In this document: positions 53,369 through 64,000 of the stretch, in pieces
Position numbering within the stretch: the first letter of the stretch is position 1
Layout of the letters: each line of letters begins with the position of its first letter
Assembly (NCBI GenBank): GCA_963932465.1
Contig: OZ010786.1
Coordinates: 443,970,619 to 444,034,618, forward strand
DNA: 64,000 nt
Reading direction: 5' to 3'
From: Maratus speciosus
Taxonomy: Eukaryota; Arthropoda; Arachnida; Araneae; Salticidae
Translations under genes and position numbers: made by a program
Notes under the pieces: generated by a model
What the model saw: the letters and a program-made list of their open reading frames with translations, nothing else
What the model was told of the DNA's origin: nothing
The model's database searches: none

Positions 53369-54483
53369 ATCTAATGAAAAACAACTCGTTGTAAATGATC
53401 CCGCCAAGCCACAAACCTAAAACGTCAGTCATAAAAAGAAGTGATATCACATAAAAAGAAGCGATATAGAAGTGCATACTACGAGTGCCATGTAAAAATC
53501 TATCACTACTCATAATGTTTCCAAAGGACTCGGAGTGAAGTACAGTATGTGAAAACTGCTTGGCGACCTGCAGGCGTATATTTAATATATGCAGTACCTA
53601 TATCAATTTCGAAAAATTGTGAAAATCGAAAAAATTAATTTTAATTTCTCATTATATCACTCTTATAAATAATTGTAGGAGGAAGATCTGAAATAAATCA
53701 GAAAGATTAGTAGGACAAGCTGGAAATGTCATGTAATTATGGTAATCATCTATTATTACAATTATGCTTTTCAATATTTTTAAACATAATTTCTAATTAC
53801 ATAAATAAGTTTAATAATACACTGTTTCAGAATTAAAGGAAAAACTTGCCAAATGGATCCTGTTTATGATATAATAATTTCTTAAACGTAAAATTTCGTG
53901 TTTCCAACATAAAGAATATTATATAATACTATTGTAACAGAAGCCTTACTAGAACAGATTTTTCCCCCTGTCATGTGCAATTCCGTTTACGCAGGCTTTA
54001 CTGCAATATATGTCAGTTTAGTCAACGTCTATTATTAGGTGCATTGTTAGTAATAAAGTTTATTACATGTTTAATTAGAAAATCCTTCTCGTAAAAGTGG
54101 TCTTTCTCGTTAAAATAACCGTAAATAAAATCAACAAATCGATAACATGATTTTAAATAAGAATGGCATGGTAATGACACCAAAAGCTTCAACATTTCAC
54201 AGTTTAAGGGGATTAGTAATACAAAAAAAAATTGTTAAACAAATAGTCACATGTAATTGCAGGAGGAACAAACAAAAGTCTGCAGGTCGCCAAGCAGTTT
54301 TCACATACTGTACTTCACTCCGAGTCCTTTGGAAACGTTATGAGTAGTGATAGATTTTTACACGGCACTCGGAGTATGCACTTCTATATCGCTTCCTTTT
54401 ATGTGATATCACTTCTTTTTATGACTGACGTTTTAGGTTTGTTGCTTGCGGGATCATTTACAACGAGTTGTTTTTGATTAGAT
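53369..54483. mobile_element. TIR element with ~205-bp inverted arms, 1.1 kb
   Basis: The arms start ATCTAAT(G/C)AAAAACAACTC and share GTAAATGATCCCGC, 'AAACGTCAGTCATAAAAAGA', 'CATACTGTACTTCACTCCGA' and CTTGGCGACCTGCAG. They run to about 53575 and from about 54280. The 0.7-kb centre is AT-rich without coding sequence. No clear target duplication. The arms differ at only a few positions, so this is a fairly young insertion or has been kept alike by conversion. Confidence 0.82.
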
Positions 54484-54589
54484 TTTAATTTTTTCCAGGG
54501 CGGTGAAGGAGATAATTGAAATACTTTATATATGCGACCTTATATTATTTATACTGTGCCTGCATTTTTTGTGATTTTTTTTTTCCTAT

Positions 54590-55400
54590 TGTTTTAGACT
54601 ATTTTAGTATTCCGCTTTGTTATAAAATAATACTGAAAATATGCACTCATATTTTTCTGTGACATAAAAGGCATATGATGCAACGTTCTTTATTACTATG
54701 AATTTAAAAGAACAAGCAAGAAAAAGTCATTTCTAAGAGTTGCTTTCTCGACTTTCAGAATAAAGATTGCACAGCATCTGACTCTTATGAAACTTGGTTT
54801 TCCGTCTTTTAGTAATCATTCAAATGTCTTTTTACCATGAGAAGTTCAAAACAATAAAATTTCGTTTTGAATTTTAACTTTGCCATTCCTATGCAAAAGC
54901 ATCATTTTATGTGCCCCAGAAATAATAAGTTCCGAAGCATTGTCATGGAAACTGGTTTCATATCAAGCCACACATCATTTGTTGCTCGGGTCACAGACAT
55001 TTTTATTTCCTCCATGAAGCATTTTCTCATTTCATTCTGTGCTCTCTGAAATGAATAGAAGAAAAAGAAGAATGGAAACTCTTAACAGAGCAATTCAACT
55101 CTTAACCCAGATGGGAAATAAAATTTTTGGGGATTTCTTTTAAACTTCATACATTTCATTTTTCAAATGTTATGTCATGCGATATAAATGTCTGTTGAGC
55201 ATGTATTTTTTTTATGAAATAATGATCTGAGAAACATGTTCTTTTAACATACTGAAAAACTAAAGGAAGATTCTAAGAAGAATTGTGGCAATGTAAAAAA
55301 GTGTTTTAAAACTGATAATGAAATGTAAGTGCTTATTAAACTTAAATTTTGTTTATAAATTTTATGCATAACTATTTGAAAGAGCGGTTTGAGTTTTCTA
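54590..55400 (+). repeat. Ancient segment R4, copy 4
   Basis: Best preserved match to 36950-37800, sharing 'TCATGGAAACTGGTTTCATATC', 'CACATCATTTGTTGCTCGGG' and TTTATTTCCTCCATGAAGC. It extends on both sides with weaker similarity. Confidence 0.65.
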
Positions 55401-55468
55401 ATGTGGAAAAGTAATGGCTATATTTTTGACAGGATAACTTATTCAAAAAATGTATTTTTTGTTTTTAA

Positions 55469-56212
55469 GGGGTCTCAGGACTCTTAAAATTTGAAAAATT
55501 GAAAAAACACAGACTATTTTTAACATTTAATATCTTAAAATGTATATGATTTTAAAACACAATATTTAGGGTTATGAAACATATAAGTATTTTCTTTCGT
55601 TTCATACATTTAAAAAAATTTTTAAATCAGAATTAATATTTATAATGCGATTCAAACTGTCAGACATTTGTAAAGTTGAAAATTGGCATATCAGCTTACG
55701 CGCACGATTACGAAATAAATTTTGCAATTAGAATGAACATTTTGGCGCCTAATTATATTTCAGATTATACCTGAACCTAAATAAAGTTGTATTTAAAGCA
55801 TTTTTATAATTTTAATGCGAAATTCTAATTAGCTAATACAAAATTTTGAAAATTTCAACAGTATAATCAGATAAAAGAAAATATTGAAAAAATAAAAACG
55901 AAATTTTAGGTTTGGTTTATACAGACTAACATAAAACATCTATTTCAAAAATTTCATGAAAAAGTATTGAGACGTTTTTGAGATATCCTGCGCTTTATGA
56001 CAAAAATTGTCATTTTCAGTAAAATGACTTCAAAGTTTCGGAAAAGCCGCTTCAGCTATTGAGCGTGTACAATTCTAAAAGCCATTACTTCTGTTCTAAT
56101 GCGAATATTTCGAGAAAACAATTATATCAAAATGTTGAGAAAAGACAGAAGTTTAAAATATAAAATAATTAAAATTTCGAAAATTTTGAAGCTTTAAGAG
56201 GATTGAGACCCC
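55469..56212. mobile_element. TTAA-flanked TIR element, 744 bp (Kolobok-like or piggyBac-like)
   Basis: GGGGTCTCAGGACTCTTAAA at the left and, reverse-complemented, GGGGTCTCAATCCTCTTAAA at the right, with TTAA outside both (55465-55468, 56213-56216). A TTAA duplication with purine-G start suits Kolobok better than piggyBac, but without a transposase this stays open. A worn relative lies inverted at 4930-5335. Confidence 0.8.
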
Positions 56213-56216
56213 TTAA

Positions 56217-56640
56217 ACGCGAAACAAACTCGAAATTTGAGAACTCTGAGCTAATAAAACAACTCAAAAAAGAATCAGAAAAAAAATTATTTACTCAAAT
56301 CTCATTCAAAACACGTATACTTTTTAGCTGCATTTATTATCAAGGAAAAAGCTTATATTGTAGTTCTGGTTATATTTAACATGAATAACTTGATAAAGAA
56401 AGAAAACTTATTTTTATTTTTTCCAATATTTTTAAATTAACTTTATGAACTAGTCTTTAACGCTAGTTACTAAAAAATAAAACCTTAGACCTTGATATAT
56501 TCATTGAAAATGCATTTGTTGGGCACCGATCCTCAGTTTGTTAACACTGGAATCGCGAGTTATTTTACTCAAGCTTAATACAAATATTTGATTCCAGAAT
56601 TTTTATTTTAAACTATTTAACTTATTTTTTTCAGTGTATA
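56217..56640. other. Non-coding stretch with one possible MITE end
   Basis: TTAACACTGGAATCGCGAG near 56539 looks like one piggyBac-type end; no partner was found. Nothing else recognised. Confidence 0.35.
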
Positions 56641-58472
56641 GGGGAGAGTAGCCATATTTGGACCGTTGTCATTCTGCCGAGAATTACAGTAAATTCCATC
56701 TACCGCTGAAATGCTACTCTTCAGAATGACGTCACTCATGATTAGAAGAAGCAGCCGCCTACCACGTGCTGTTTTCAGACAATTTAAAAAAAACCTAAAG
56801 TTAGCTGTTTCGATCTAATTTTTTCATACGAAACGTAAGTGAATATTTTAAAACTAAGGTAAGTTGTTGTGTTTTCATATACATATATGATTTCATTTGT
56901 TTATTGCGCATATTTTTCACGCGGATTTGTTTGAATTCGTTTTTGTTCTTAGTCTTGAAATTAACTGTTTTAAAAAAGGGCGCAGTTGCCGTAATTGGAC
57001 CAATTTCAGTTGCTTAAATTGGACCAGATATGCGATCGTAAATTTAAAAGTAAGTAATGAATTTCGAGGACGGTACGCTGTGTACACTATTTTTTTTTAT
57101 ATTTTATAATGGATTACTATCTCTATGCAATTTTTTTTTTTGTATATCTTGATTAATTTTTTTATACAGTTTAAGCCTATATAATCATAAAAATATTTTT
57201 ATATGTCTATGCAATAAATTTTGTTTCCAATGTATTTTATCTTGTATGTAATTGTATTTATTTTCTTTGAATTCTTTATTCCAACAGCATATTTGATTTA
57301 CATAGTTGAATTCAAGCATTTTCCTCCTGCTGGATATTTGTGATGGAACACTTTTTACAGTTCTGGAGGGTGGAATTATACTTTTTTGCCATTAAAACGC
57401 ATAAAATCTCAAACTTTGATGAAAATGTTGAAAAGGAGATAGACAAATTTTCTGGAAGAAACACACAAGTGTCAGCAAAAGCTGTTAAAGATATAGGAAA
57501 CAAAAAGCAGCCGGTAAGTTGTGAAGAAAATGATCTGCAAAAAGGCTGCAGCTACAAATCCTCCCCAAAAGCAAAATAATCATTTGAAATGTTATTTCCC
57601 TTGCTCAATTCAGTTAAATCAAAGAACAGAGGGAGCCAAAAAATAGTTGTGTTAACATCATCGCCATATAAATTAAACCTTGAAATGAAAAAAAAGTGAA
57701 AAAAGGGAAGCTTTCACAGCACAAAAGCAATTGGAACATCGAGTTTTAAAAATAGGCGTAATGCTATTAGCAAGAGCATGATGGAAAAGAAGAACTACAA
57801 ACATAATGTAAAGAAAATGTCTGTTGAAAAAAGAGTATGATAATTCAGAATCTAAAAAGAAAAATGAAGACAGTGATGATTGGTTTTGCCTAATTTGTAT
57901 GTAAAATAAAATAGCAGAAATGATTCAGTGTTCAGATTGCCATATACGGTTCCATGTTGTGTACGCTGGAAACAAAAACAATAAACAAAATTCACTTAGA
58001 AGCTTTGCATCACTCCTTACATGATATCCAAGTAACTGACAATTAGTTCCATAATTTCTATTCGTAATTACTGATAACTTTGATTGATATTTTGAATACA
58101 TTTTGATTTAAATAATTACTCTTATTTTCAGATATTTGATTTCATTATATTTCATTGCTGTTATTTTGTTTGATTGTTTCTTTAATCGCAAACTTTGCTT
58201 TTAATAAAATTAGTTATATTCCCTAGTCATTAAAACAACCTGATATTATTTTGTCCAACTTAGCCGACCAGATGCTGAATTTGGACCACTTTTGACAAAT
58301 TTTTCAAATTAAAATAAAATTTAAGATTTTCAAAAAGAAATTGATCTAAATATTTAGTTAATTAGTAGATAAATAGATTTACCCTGTGTAATGATATTTT
58401 GCAGATATTCCAAAAATTAAGTGAGTTACACCTGAAAATAAGTGAAGTGGTCCAAATTCGGCTACTCTCCCC
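56641..58472 (+). mobile_element. pogo/Tigger-like element, 1.83 kb, TA flanked
   Basis: GGGGAGAGTAGCCATATTTG at the left and, reverse-complemented, GGGGAGAGTAGCCGAATTTG at the right, with TA on both sides (56639-56640, 58473-58474). TTGGACC follows in each end, and related TTGGACC words recur inside near 56995 and 57020. A broken C-terminal part of a pogo-type transposase lies inside. Confidence 0.85.
57340..57995 (+). pseudogene. pogo/Tigger transposase C-terminal remnant with Cys/His finger
   Basis: VLTSSPYKLNLEM (about 57645) matches the LTSTP-K-LE phrase that follows the DDE domain in many pogo-type transposases. Further on, DDWFCLICM, a stop, NKIAEMIQCSDCHIRFHVV (about 57870-57955) form the Cys/His-rich finger found at the C-terminus of some of these proteins. 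Between them are stops and a frame change. The HTH and catalytic domain are not recognisable. The 79-codon frame at 57340-57579 may be the linker before the LTSTP phrase. Not functional. Confidence 0.65.
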
Positions 58473-58474
58473 TA

Positions 58475-59479
58475 TTTAACATATTTTATGAAGAAATATT
58501 TGGTTCGAATCGAAATCTATTCATTTGGTATGGTTCAAAATGACCCCTCATCGTAGTTGTAGTCTTAAAGACAAAGGAAAGTTCATAGACGACATTCTCA
58601 AGCTAATGCCAAAACAATGGCGACATTCTTTGCGAATTTATCTTTTATACTTCACTATTTTTAAATGATTGATTTGCATGTGATATCTGGGGTAAGGTCG
58701 GGGCAACCATCAGTGAACCGTGCTAATTGGAGTCTTGTTAGGTACCCCGAATCTCTTTATACAATTCTAAATAACGTTTCCTCTGTATGAAATAATAATG
58801 TTTTTAATAATATTTTTAAATCTTTATTCGTGGTAAGAAAGTAAGTATTAACTTGATTCCTTACAGACAAAGTTGATGTAATTGTCAGAAAATGTATCGA
58901 TTTGATGTTCCTGGAAGTAACCGTGAACGCTAAAAATAAATATTTAAAATATTGTAAAGAATAGAATATTTTGCGAAATTGAAAGTAATTAAGTGTGAAA
59001 GTAATGATATTTTTTATACATTTTACATCTGTATTTTATATTATTCTATAATGTATACAATTTAAAAATAAATTTAACTAGTCCAGTATTGCAGTATACG
59101 TAATGGGCCACAATAATTACTTTGTCATGTCCCTGCGTCGGCAATGATCTGAGATTATCGTCTAATGTTGACGATGCCTATGTTGTCGATGTTGACGTAG
59201 ATGACTAATCTTTCTACTTTTTCTGTACTAGTTGCTGTGTTATTCTGTGGCTACTTTCATTTTTAGTATCAACATACGATTTTCCCCACAAATTAAAAGT
59301 GCCCCCAGAATAAAACTGCAACAAAAATAGAAATAAATAAAAAGATACAACCCTTAGATATTCTATTCGCAAATATTCATTTTAAAATATTGAAATACAA
59401 CTGAAGAAATTTTCAAAGAACACCTCCATTGATTTAAAATTAGCCTGAAAATTTTGATTTTATCTCAGCACTCTCTTCC
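58475..59479. other. Non-coding stretch, nothing recognised
   Basis: No gene, RNA or clear repeat. A patch of GTTGACGATG/GTTGTCGATG words occurs near 59165-59200. Confidence 0.35.
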
Positions 59480-60430
59480 CAAATAGCCCAAATTGTTGGC
59501 CCATCGTTGGCAGTTTTTGAAAATCGTTGAGAACTGTTGGGTACAGACGCGTAGCAAAGTAAGACTCTGGGAAGCCTAAAGTCTGTACGACATGTTAGCC
59601 TTTTTTGACAAACGTTTCATTTGCCAGTATTATGGCATGCAGACATTTCATACTGTGTCAACATAAGATTGCAAATACCGAACGTTGGCCCAACCATTTT
59701 GCGCTACTTTCGTTAATCCAAAAATTCATAAAAATTTTCAAAATGCCGCAAAATGTCTTTTTTAATTAGCTAGTAAATTGTTATGTTGATTAACTGTATG
59801 CTCGTCCCAATTAAAGTAGATGGTTTGCAAATCGTTGACAATTTTCGGAAATCGTTGCGAAATATTAAGTACAGACACCCTTCGAATTTTGAGAGCATGA
59901 AAGCAGGACTCCTAGCAGCTAACACTTGGACTACTGTTGGGCCTTTGTTTGCAAATGGTTCATTCGCTAGTAGCACGGCAGTGTGACCCTTTTTTACTGG
60001 GCCAGCGTGAGATAACCATTGTCTAACGTTGGTTCAACAATTTTGTGCTACTTTATTTAATCCAACTGCAAAATGTCTTTTTATTTGCTTGCAAATTTAT
60101 ATTTTAACTAAATATATACATTTCCCAACTAGAATAGATTGTTGCCCAGCATTGACAATTTTTAGAAACCGTTGAAAAATGTTGGGCACAGACTCCTCTC
60201 TAATTTTGAGAGCATCAAAGCAGGACTTCATGTTGAGAACGCTTCGGTCACTGCTGGGCTTTGTTGGCGAATAGTTCATTGGACAATGGTATGTAAAGGC
60301 GGACGTTACTTACTGGACCGACATGAGACAAAAATTAATTAACGCGTGCCCAACCATTTTGGATTACTTGAGCTAAACCAAAAAATCCTAAAAGATGACA
60401 AAATTCCAAAATGTCTTTTGAAATGGAAAA
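59480..60430 (+). repeat. Three diverged tandem units of about 320 bp
   Basis: Units begin near 59490, 59808 and 60127. Each has a TTGTTGGCCCATCG-like or GATTGTTGCCCAGC-like block, 'GTTG..AAATGTTGGGCACAGAC', 'GCAGGACT', 'TTTCATT.GCCAGTA' and an 'AACGTTGGCCCAACCATTTTG' block, then 'CCAAAA..TCTTTT'. Open frames on both strands near 59770-59986 come from these repeats and are not genes. Confidence 0.7.
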
Positions 60431-61061
60431 AATGCAAACATGAATAGCTTTGAAAAGGTGAACAAAAAACAATTTAGAAAAAATTCCACGAACTATTTAT
60501 AGATAACAACCGTTTTTTAAAAGAGAAAAAAGAATACCCAGAATACGTTTTCATAAATATCCTAATCAATTATGGAATTTTTCGTAGGTTAACCAATAGG
60601 TTTCTGAGAGCCTCGGAAATCTATTGGTTTCTGAGTTTTCTGATCGTTTCTTCTTCAATGATTTCTGATGATAAGGGAAGGATTTATTGAATCATAGGAA
60701 ATCAAAATTTTACGAGTTTACTCTATTTTTTGTAAATATTTTTTATACGTTTTAGGTATTTTTGCAGTTTTGCGAAATTATCCACGATTCTGAAATATGA
60801 GATATACGCAATTTATAATTTATATTGAATATTGAATATTAAAAAAGAAATTAATCTTTGTTCCTTACTGTAATTCTTAAAGCAGAAATATTTTACGAGT
60901 TTTCTTAAAGATTCAAGTTTTAAACATTTAAAAATATGTTTAATAGCAGCTCGAAATAAAAAACGACATAATATATGATTATTACTACGAAAAAGAATAT
61001 TTGAACTTTTATCATTTTTGGAATAACTACTGAAAAAACTTAATGAAAGAAGAAATAATTC
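60431..61061. other. Non-coding stretch, nothing recognised
   Basis: A small local repeat of CTATTGGTTTCTGAG-type words near 60595-60640. Otherwise nothing recognised. Confidence 0.4.
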
Positions 61062-61815
61062 ATTTTTACTTTCTTCTATCTTCAATAGAATGTATTGTAA
61101 TCAAAATTTTTTTCGACTCCTGGTTTTCGACGGATTTACACGTTTTAGGGGTCAGAGATCACTAAAAACATGTTTATACAAAATGTCTGTGTGTCCCTAA
61201 GTATGTGTGCCGCCATCGTACCATCAAAAATTGTAGGAAGTTATGCATAGAATTGAACCTAATTTTTTTAAAAAGTTTTTGGCTATGGTAAGCAGGTCCT
61301 CCATTAATTTGGAAAAAACCGCCGGTAGGGGCGCTGTAATAGCAATTTTTGTGCATTTTGAATATTGTACATCGAAAAGTGTATGAATTTACGCATAGAA
61401 TTGAACCAAATTTTTTATGTATGTTTTTGGCCATAGCAAGAAGGATCTCCCTGAATTTAGAAACAATCCGCCTGTAGGGGGCGCTGTAATAACGATTTTT
61501 GAGCATTTTGAATGTTGTACCATAGAAAATTGTATGGAGTTATGCATAGAATTGAACCAAATTTTTTGCGTATGTTTTTGGCCATGACAAGAAGGTCCTT
61601 CCTGAATTTGGAAAATTTCCGCCTGAAGGGAGCACTGTAATAACTGTCGCCGAAAGGGGGCACTGTAATAGCGATTTTTGTGCAATTTTCAATATTGTAC
61701 CATCGAAAAGCGTATTAAGTTATGCATAATTCTAATTAAAATATTAATAAAACTAATTAAAATGAAATATTGACATTAGATAGAAGAATGTTTTGCGATT
61801 GGCGCATCTAACTAG
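61062..61815 (+). mobile_element. Helentron-like (HINE-type) non-autonomous element, copy 3
   Basis: Left end TTTTTACTTTCTTCTATC, right end GATAGAAGAATGTTTTGCGATTGGC, then CTAG followed by T. The left part again has GGTTTTCGACGGATTTACAC. The core is different from copies 1 and 2: tandem units of about 167 bp with 'ATGCATAGAATTGAACC' and 'GGGGGCGCTGTAATA' landmarks, three to four times. Overlapping minus-strand frames follow the units and are not genes. Confidence 0.6.
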
Positions 61816-62753
61816 TCTTTTTGTTATAATCGAACCTTCGTTTTTATGTAACCAAAATCAATCGAAAGGAACTTTTCGTTAATGAAACGTTTGGAAAAGA
61901 TTGATCGACAAAAATAAAGTAAAATAAATACCGCAAAATTATTGTTTTGATTACTCAGTTAGTGCAAATTATTTTCTTGAATTGAGCCACTGAATACTAA
62001 ATTTGTTTTGTACAGCGAAACATCTTTTTGAAATGCTGTTCCAGTAATTTTTCAGGAGAATAATGTGAAATGAATGGTAAATAAATGTCGCTCTGATCGA
62101 TCCATGCATGCAGGCCGTCATTATTAAATCCATACACTGTAATCATATTAAAATAATAAAATTAGTACTGCATCATCCAATTGTTCGATCTAGGTTTAAT
62201 TTTCATATTTGGAATAAACAAAATGTTTCGCGTTTGTTATATATATTACCCGTTGATTAGACTTTAATCCGAAATTGTTTTTCTCCCCCAATTGTTTTTT
62301 TTTAATTTTTCACTAATTAATATATAAATAAATAGTCACAATACAAGATAGATGAGGTAGACCGTTTAGATGCATCTTTAAACTTTAACGACACACTAGG
62401 GGGCTCTGCTCCCTGCAAGCTACGTTCGCCAACCCCCGTTAAGACACCACAGAATTTAAAAGCACGATAATTTTATCGATATTAAAAAGATTAGAGAAGT
62501 TTGTATTATAATGAAAAAACCTATAGTAATCTTCCAGTAAACGGGTTTCCATTCAATTCTCTTTGTTTGCAAAAATTTGCTGTTAAGACATCCAATGATT
62601 GTTTTCGTGTTTGATTAAAGAAGACCAGATAAACATTTGAAAGGAAGCTAAAATAAAATGAATTAAGTAAACAGAGTCTTTGCCTCCCGGTATTTTTTAA
62701 CAGCGTTATAAAACGATTAACATAATACAATTTACTACAATTTACTGCTTTAA
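61816..62753. other. Non-coding stretch
   Basis: No gene recognised. A GC-richer patch at 62385-62450 (GGGGGCTCTGCTCCCTGC, then CCAACCCCCGTTAAGAC) stands out from AT-rich surroundings and may be a repeat edge. Confidence 0.35.
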
Positions 62754-62959
62754 CTCATTCAAGGGCAGTGGTTCATTTTTGGACCACTTAATTTTAATTC
62801 TTAAATGCCACATTGGCACCAAAATATTGGAATGAAAATTTTCCTTTTATTAAGTAAGTGAACAAAAGCATTTTCGTATTTCGAAATTTGTTTTTAAATT
62901 CTGGTGCCATTCAGTGATTTCAACATTTTACGAATAGAAGTACCTTGCCCCTGAAAGGA
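62754..62959. mobile_element. piggyBac-like MITE, 206 bp, TTAA flanked
   Basis: CTCATTCAAGGGCAGTGG faces TTGCCCCTGAAAGGA, with TTAA at 62750-62753 and 62960-62963. Same size and style as 25756-25962, but more diverged. Confidence 0.65.
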
Positions 62960-63189
62960 TTAAACGCATATTAATCTATTTATTATTTTAAAGTTTCCTT
63001 TCTCTTTTAATATTCTCGTGTAAATACAATTTTCAAGACATAATTTTCAATATTTTCCTGCTTTTAACACTTACTCATTTAATAGTAATTTTAAAGGGTT
63101 TTATTCTGTTTTTAACAGTCACGCGTAAATAAATTTTTAATCCTTAGGAGATATTATTCTTTGCGCAGTTTTTAGAATTGAAAACAATC

Positions 63190-63545
63190 TGTGTAATAAT
63201 AGCCTAAGTCATGTGACTATTGTCAACAGTTCCGGGAGGATCCCTTCGCTTTTTATATTCTAGGCGGCATTTTGGTACTTTAATGTTAGCCAGCACAGGC
63301 GATAAGTCGCCAAATAATATTCTATCACTATCATTTCACTTATATTATAATAGTCCAAGTCATGTAACTGCCACAAACAATTACAGCCCTTCGCTTTTCA
63401 TAAGAAAGTTTTCCATTTTGATTAAAGAAACAAAGTTATTTTTTTTAAATAAAACTACATAAAAGTCGCCATGATCGCAAAGAATTCCTGGTACTTTTAT
63501 GTTTGCCGCATGCAAATCTCGCCAATTAGCTTTTTTTTTTTTTCG
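63190..63545 (+). repeat. Diverged tandem pair of about 150 bp
   Basis: TAATAGCCTAAGTCATGTGAC (63197) and TAATAGTCCAAGTCATGTAAC (63348) start two similar segments, both followed by a CCCTTCGCTTTT word. The 80-codon open frame here is not kept between the units. Confidence 0.5.
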
Positions 63546-63561
63546 AGTAGTAAATTAAAAC

Positions 63562-63859
63562 GGTACTACTTCGTTATCTCATCGACCAAAAATCTATCAC
63601 CAGACCATAAGATTAAATGCCAATAATGGCTTATCGTAAATGTCACATTCACTTGACATTAAACACATTACACTTGTTTATTACGTCATCAAGTGTTTTT
63701 TAATTCGACGTTTTATTTGTATTTTTATTAATCTTTTACTAATTTATTTGTTCTTTCGTTATTTAAAATAAAAATTACCTCAATTTGTATAATTTGATGA
63801 GTGGTTTGCCGATTTATATAATTTGGCGAAATTGGTCAACAGGATAACTAAGTAGTACC
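63562..63859. mobile_element. MITE with GGTACTACTT ends, about 300 bp
   Basis: GGTACTACTTCGTTATC at the left faces GATAACTAAGTAGTACC at the right, and a GACCAA/TTGGTC block lies just inside each. The left part matches 33457-33545. Flanks are TAAAAC and ATTAAAAC. No coding sequence. Confidence 0.65.
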
Positions 63860-64000
63860 ATTAAAACATTGCTTTGAATTTGAAATTAAATGTCAGGATT
63901 TGTTGCATTATTTAATCGGGTTTGGCGTGATTTTTTTATGGCAATTTGGCGAAAACCTCTTTTTCGAATACCAATTACATATGTATTTTTAAATTTTTTT

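Noticed and set aside
61174..61685. Overlapping minus-strand frames of up to 110 codons with repeated phrases such as YYSAP
   Set aside because: They mirror the ~167-bp core units of a Helentron-like element. Different units are open in different frames.

Overview
This window looks like gene-poor nuclear DNA from an arthropod. It is very AT-rich and has no recognisable host gene, rRNA gene or functional tRNA gene, and almost no open reading frame longer than about 130 codons. Nearly every structure I can support is a transposable element, a fragment of one, or a repeat. The mix is BEL/Pao-type LTR element, mariner, Tc1, pogo-like, piggyBac-like MITEs, Helitrons, Transib and foldback DNA. Together with the Tc1 and mariner protein types this suits an arthropod. 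A chelicerate such as a spider is my guess from general familiarity, not something the sequence proves.

The outstanding object is at 33953-36546. It is a compact LTR retrotransposon with two identical 306-bp LTRs (TG...CA) and a 5-bp target duplication (ATTAC). Its one intact ORF begins as a BEL/Pao-type Gag with three Cys/His knuckles and then runs in frame into the end of an RRM domain and an Arg/Gly/Tyr/Ser-rich tail, as in cellular RNA-binding proteins. Protease, RT, RNase H and integrase are absent. I read it as a recently moved, non-autonomous element that replaced pol with a captured piece of a host RNA-binding protein gene.

Layout. 1-8.5 kb: old repeats, a 566-bp Helitron, a pogo-like MITE, a decayed DD37D (maT-like) mariner split by a 922-bp TIR element, a palindrome and a piggyBac-like MITE. 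8.9-12.8 kb: a short tandem array split by a MITE, a hAT-like MITE, and a TTAA-flanked element holding two further nested layers. 13.86-20.73 kb: a compound foldback structure of about 328-bp tandem units in opposite orientations, split by a 1.9-kb CACTG-ended element. 21.4-26 kb: a Tc1-like relic and several MITEs. 26.7-31 kb: a Transib-like element with RSS-heptamer-like ends inside a possible older element. 32-37 kb: old repeats around the chimeric LTR element. 37-55 kb: four diverged copies of an old segment, with nested DUF4817-type, mariner, Helitron and Helentron-like insertions between them. 55-64 kb: a TTAA element, a pogo/Tigger relic with a C-terminal zinc finger, a three-unit tandem repeat, a third Helentron-like copy and small MITEs.

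No genes here work together as a pathway. The main information is insertion history. Several insertions have clear target duplications, and two can be checked against a repeat copy lacking the insertion inside this same window. Coordinates of TIR ends were read by eye; those with a matching target duplication are the most secure.
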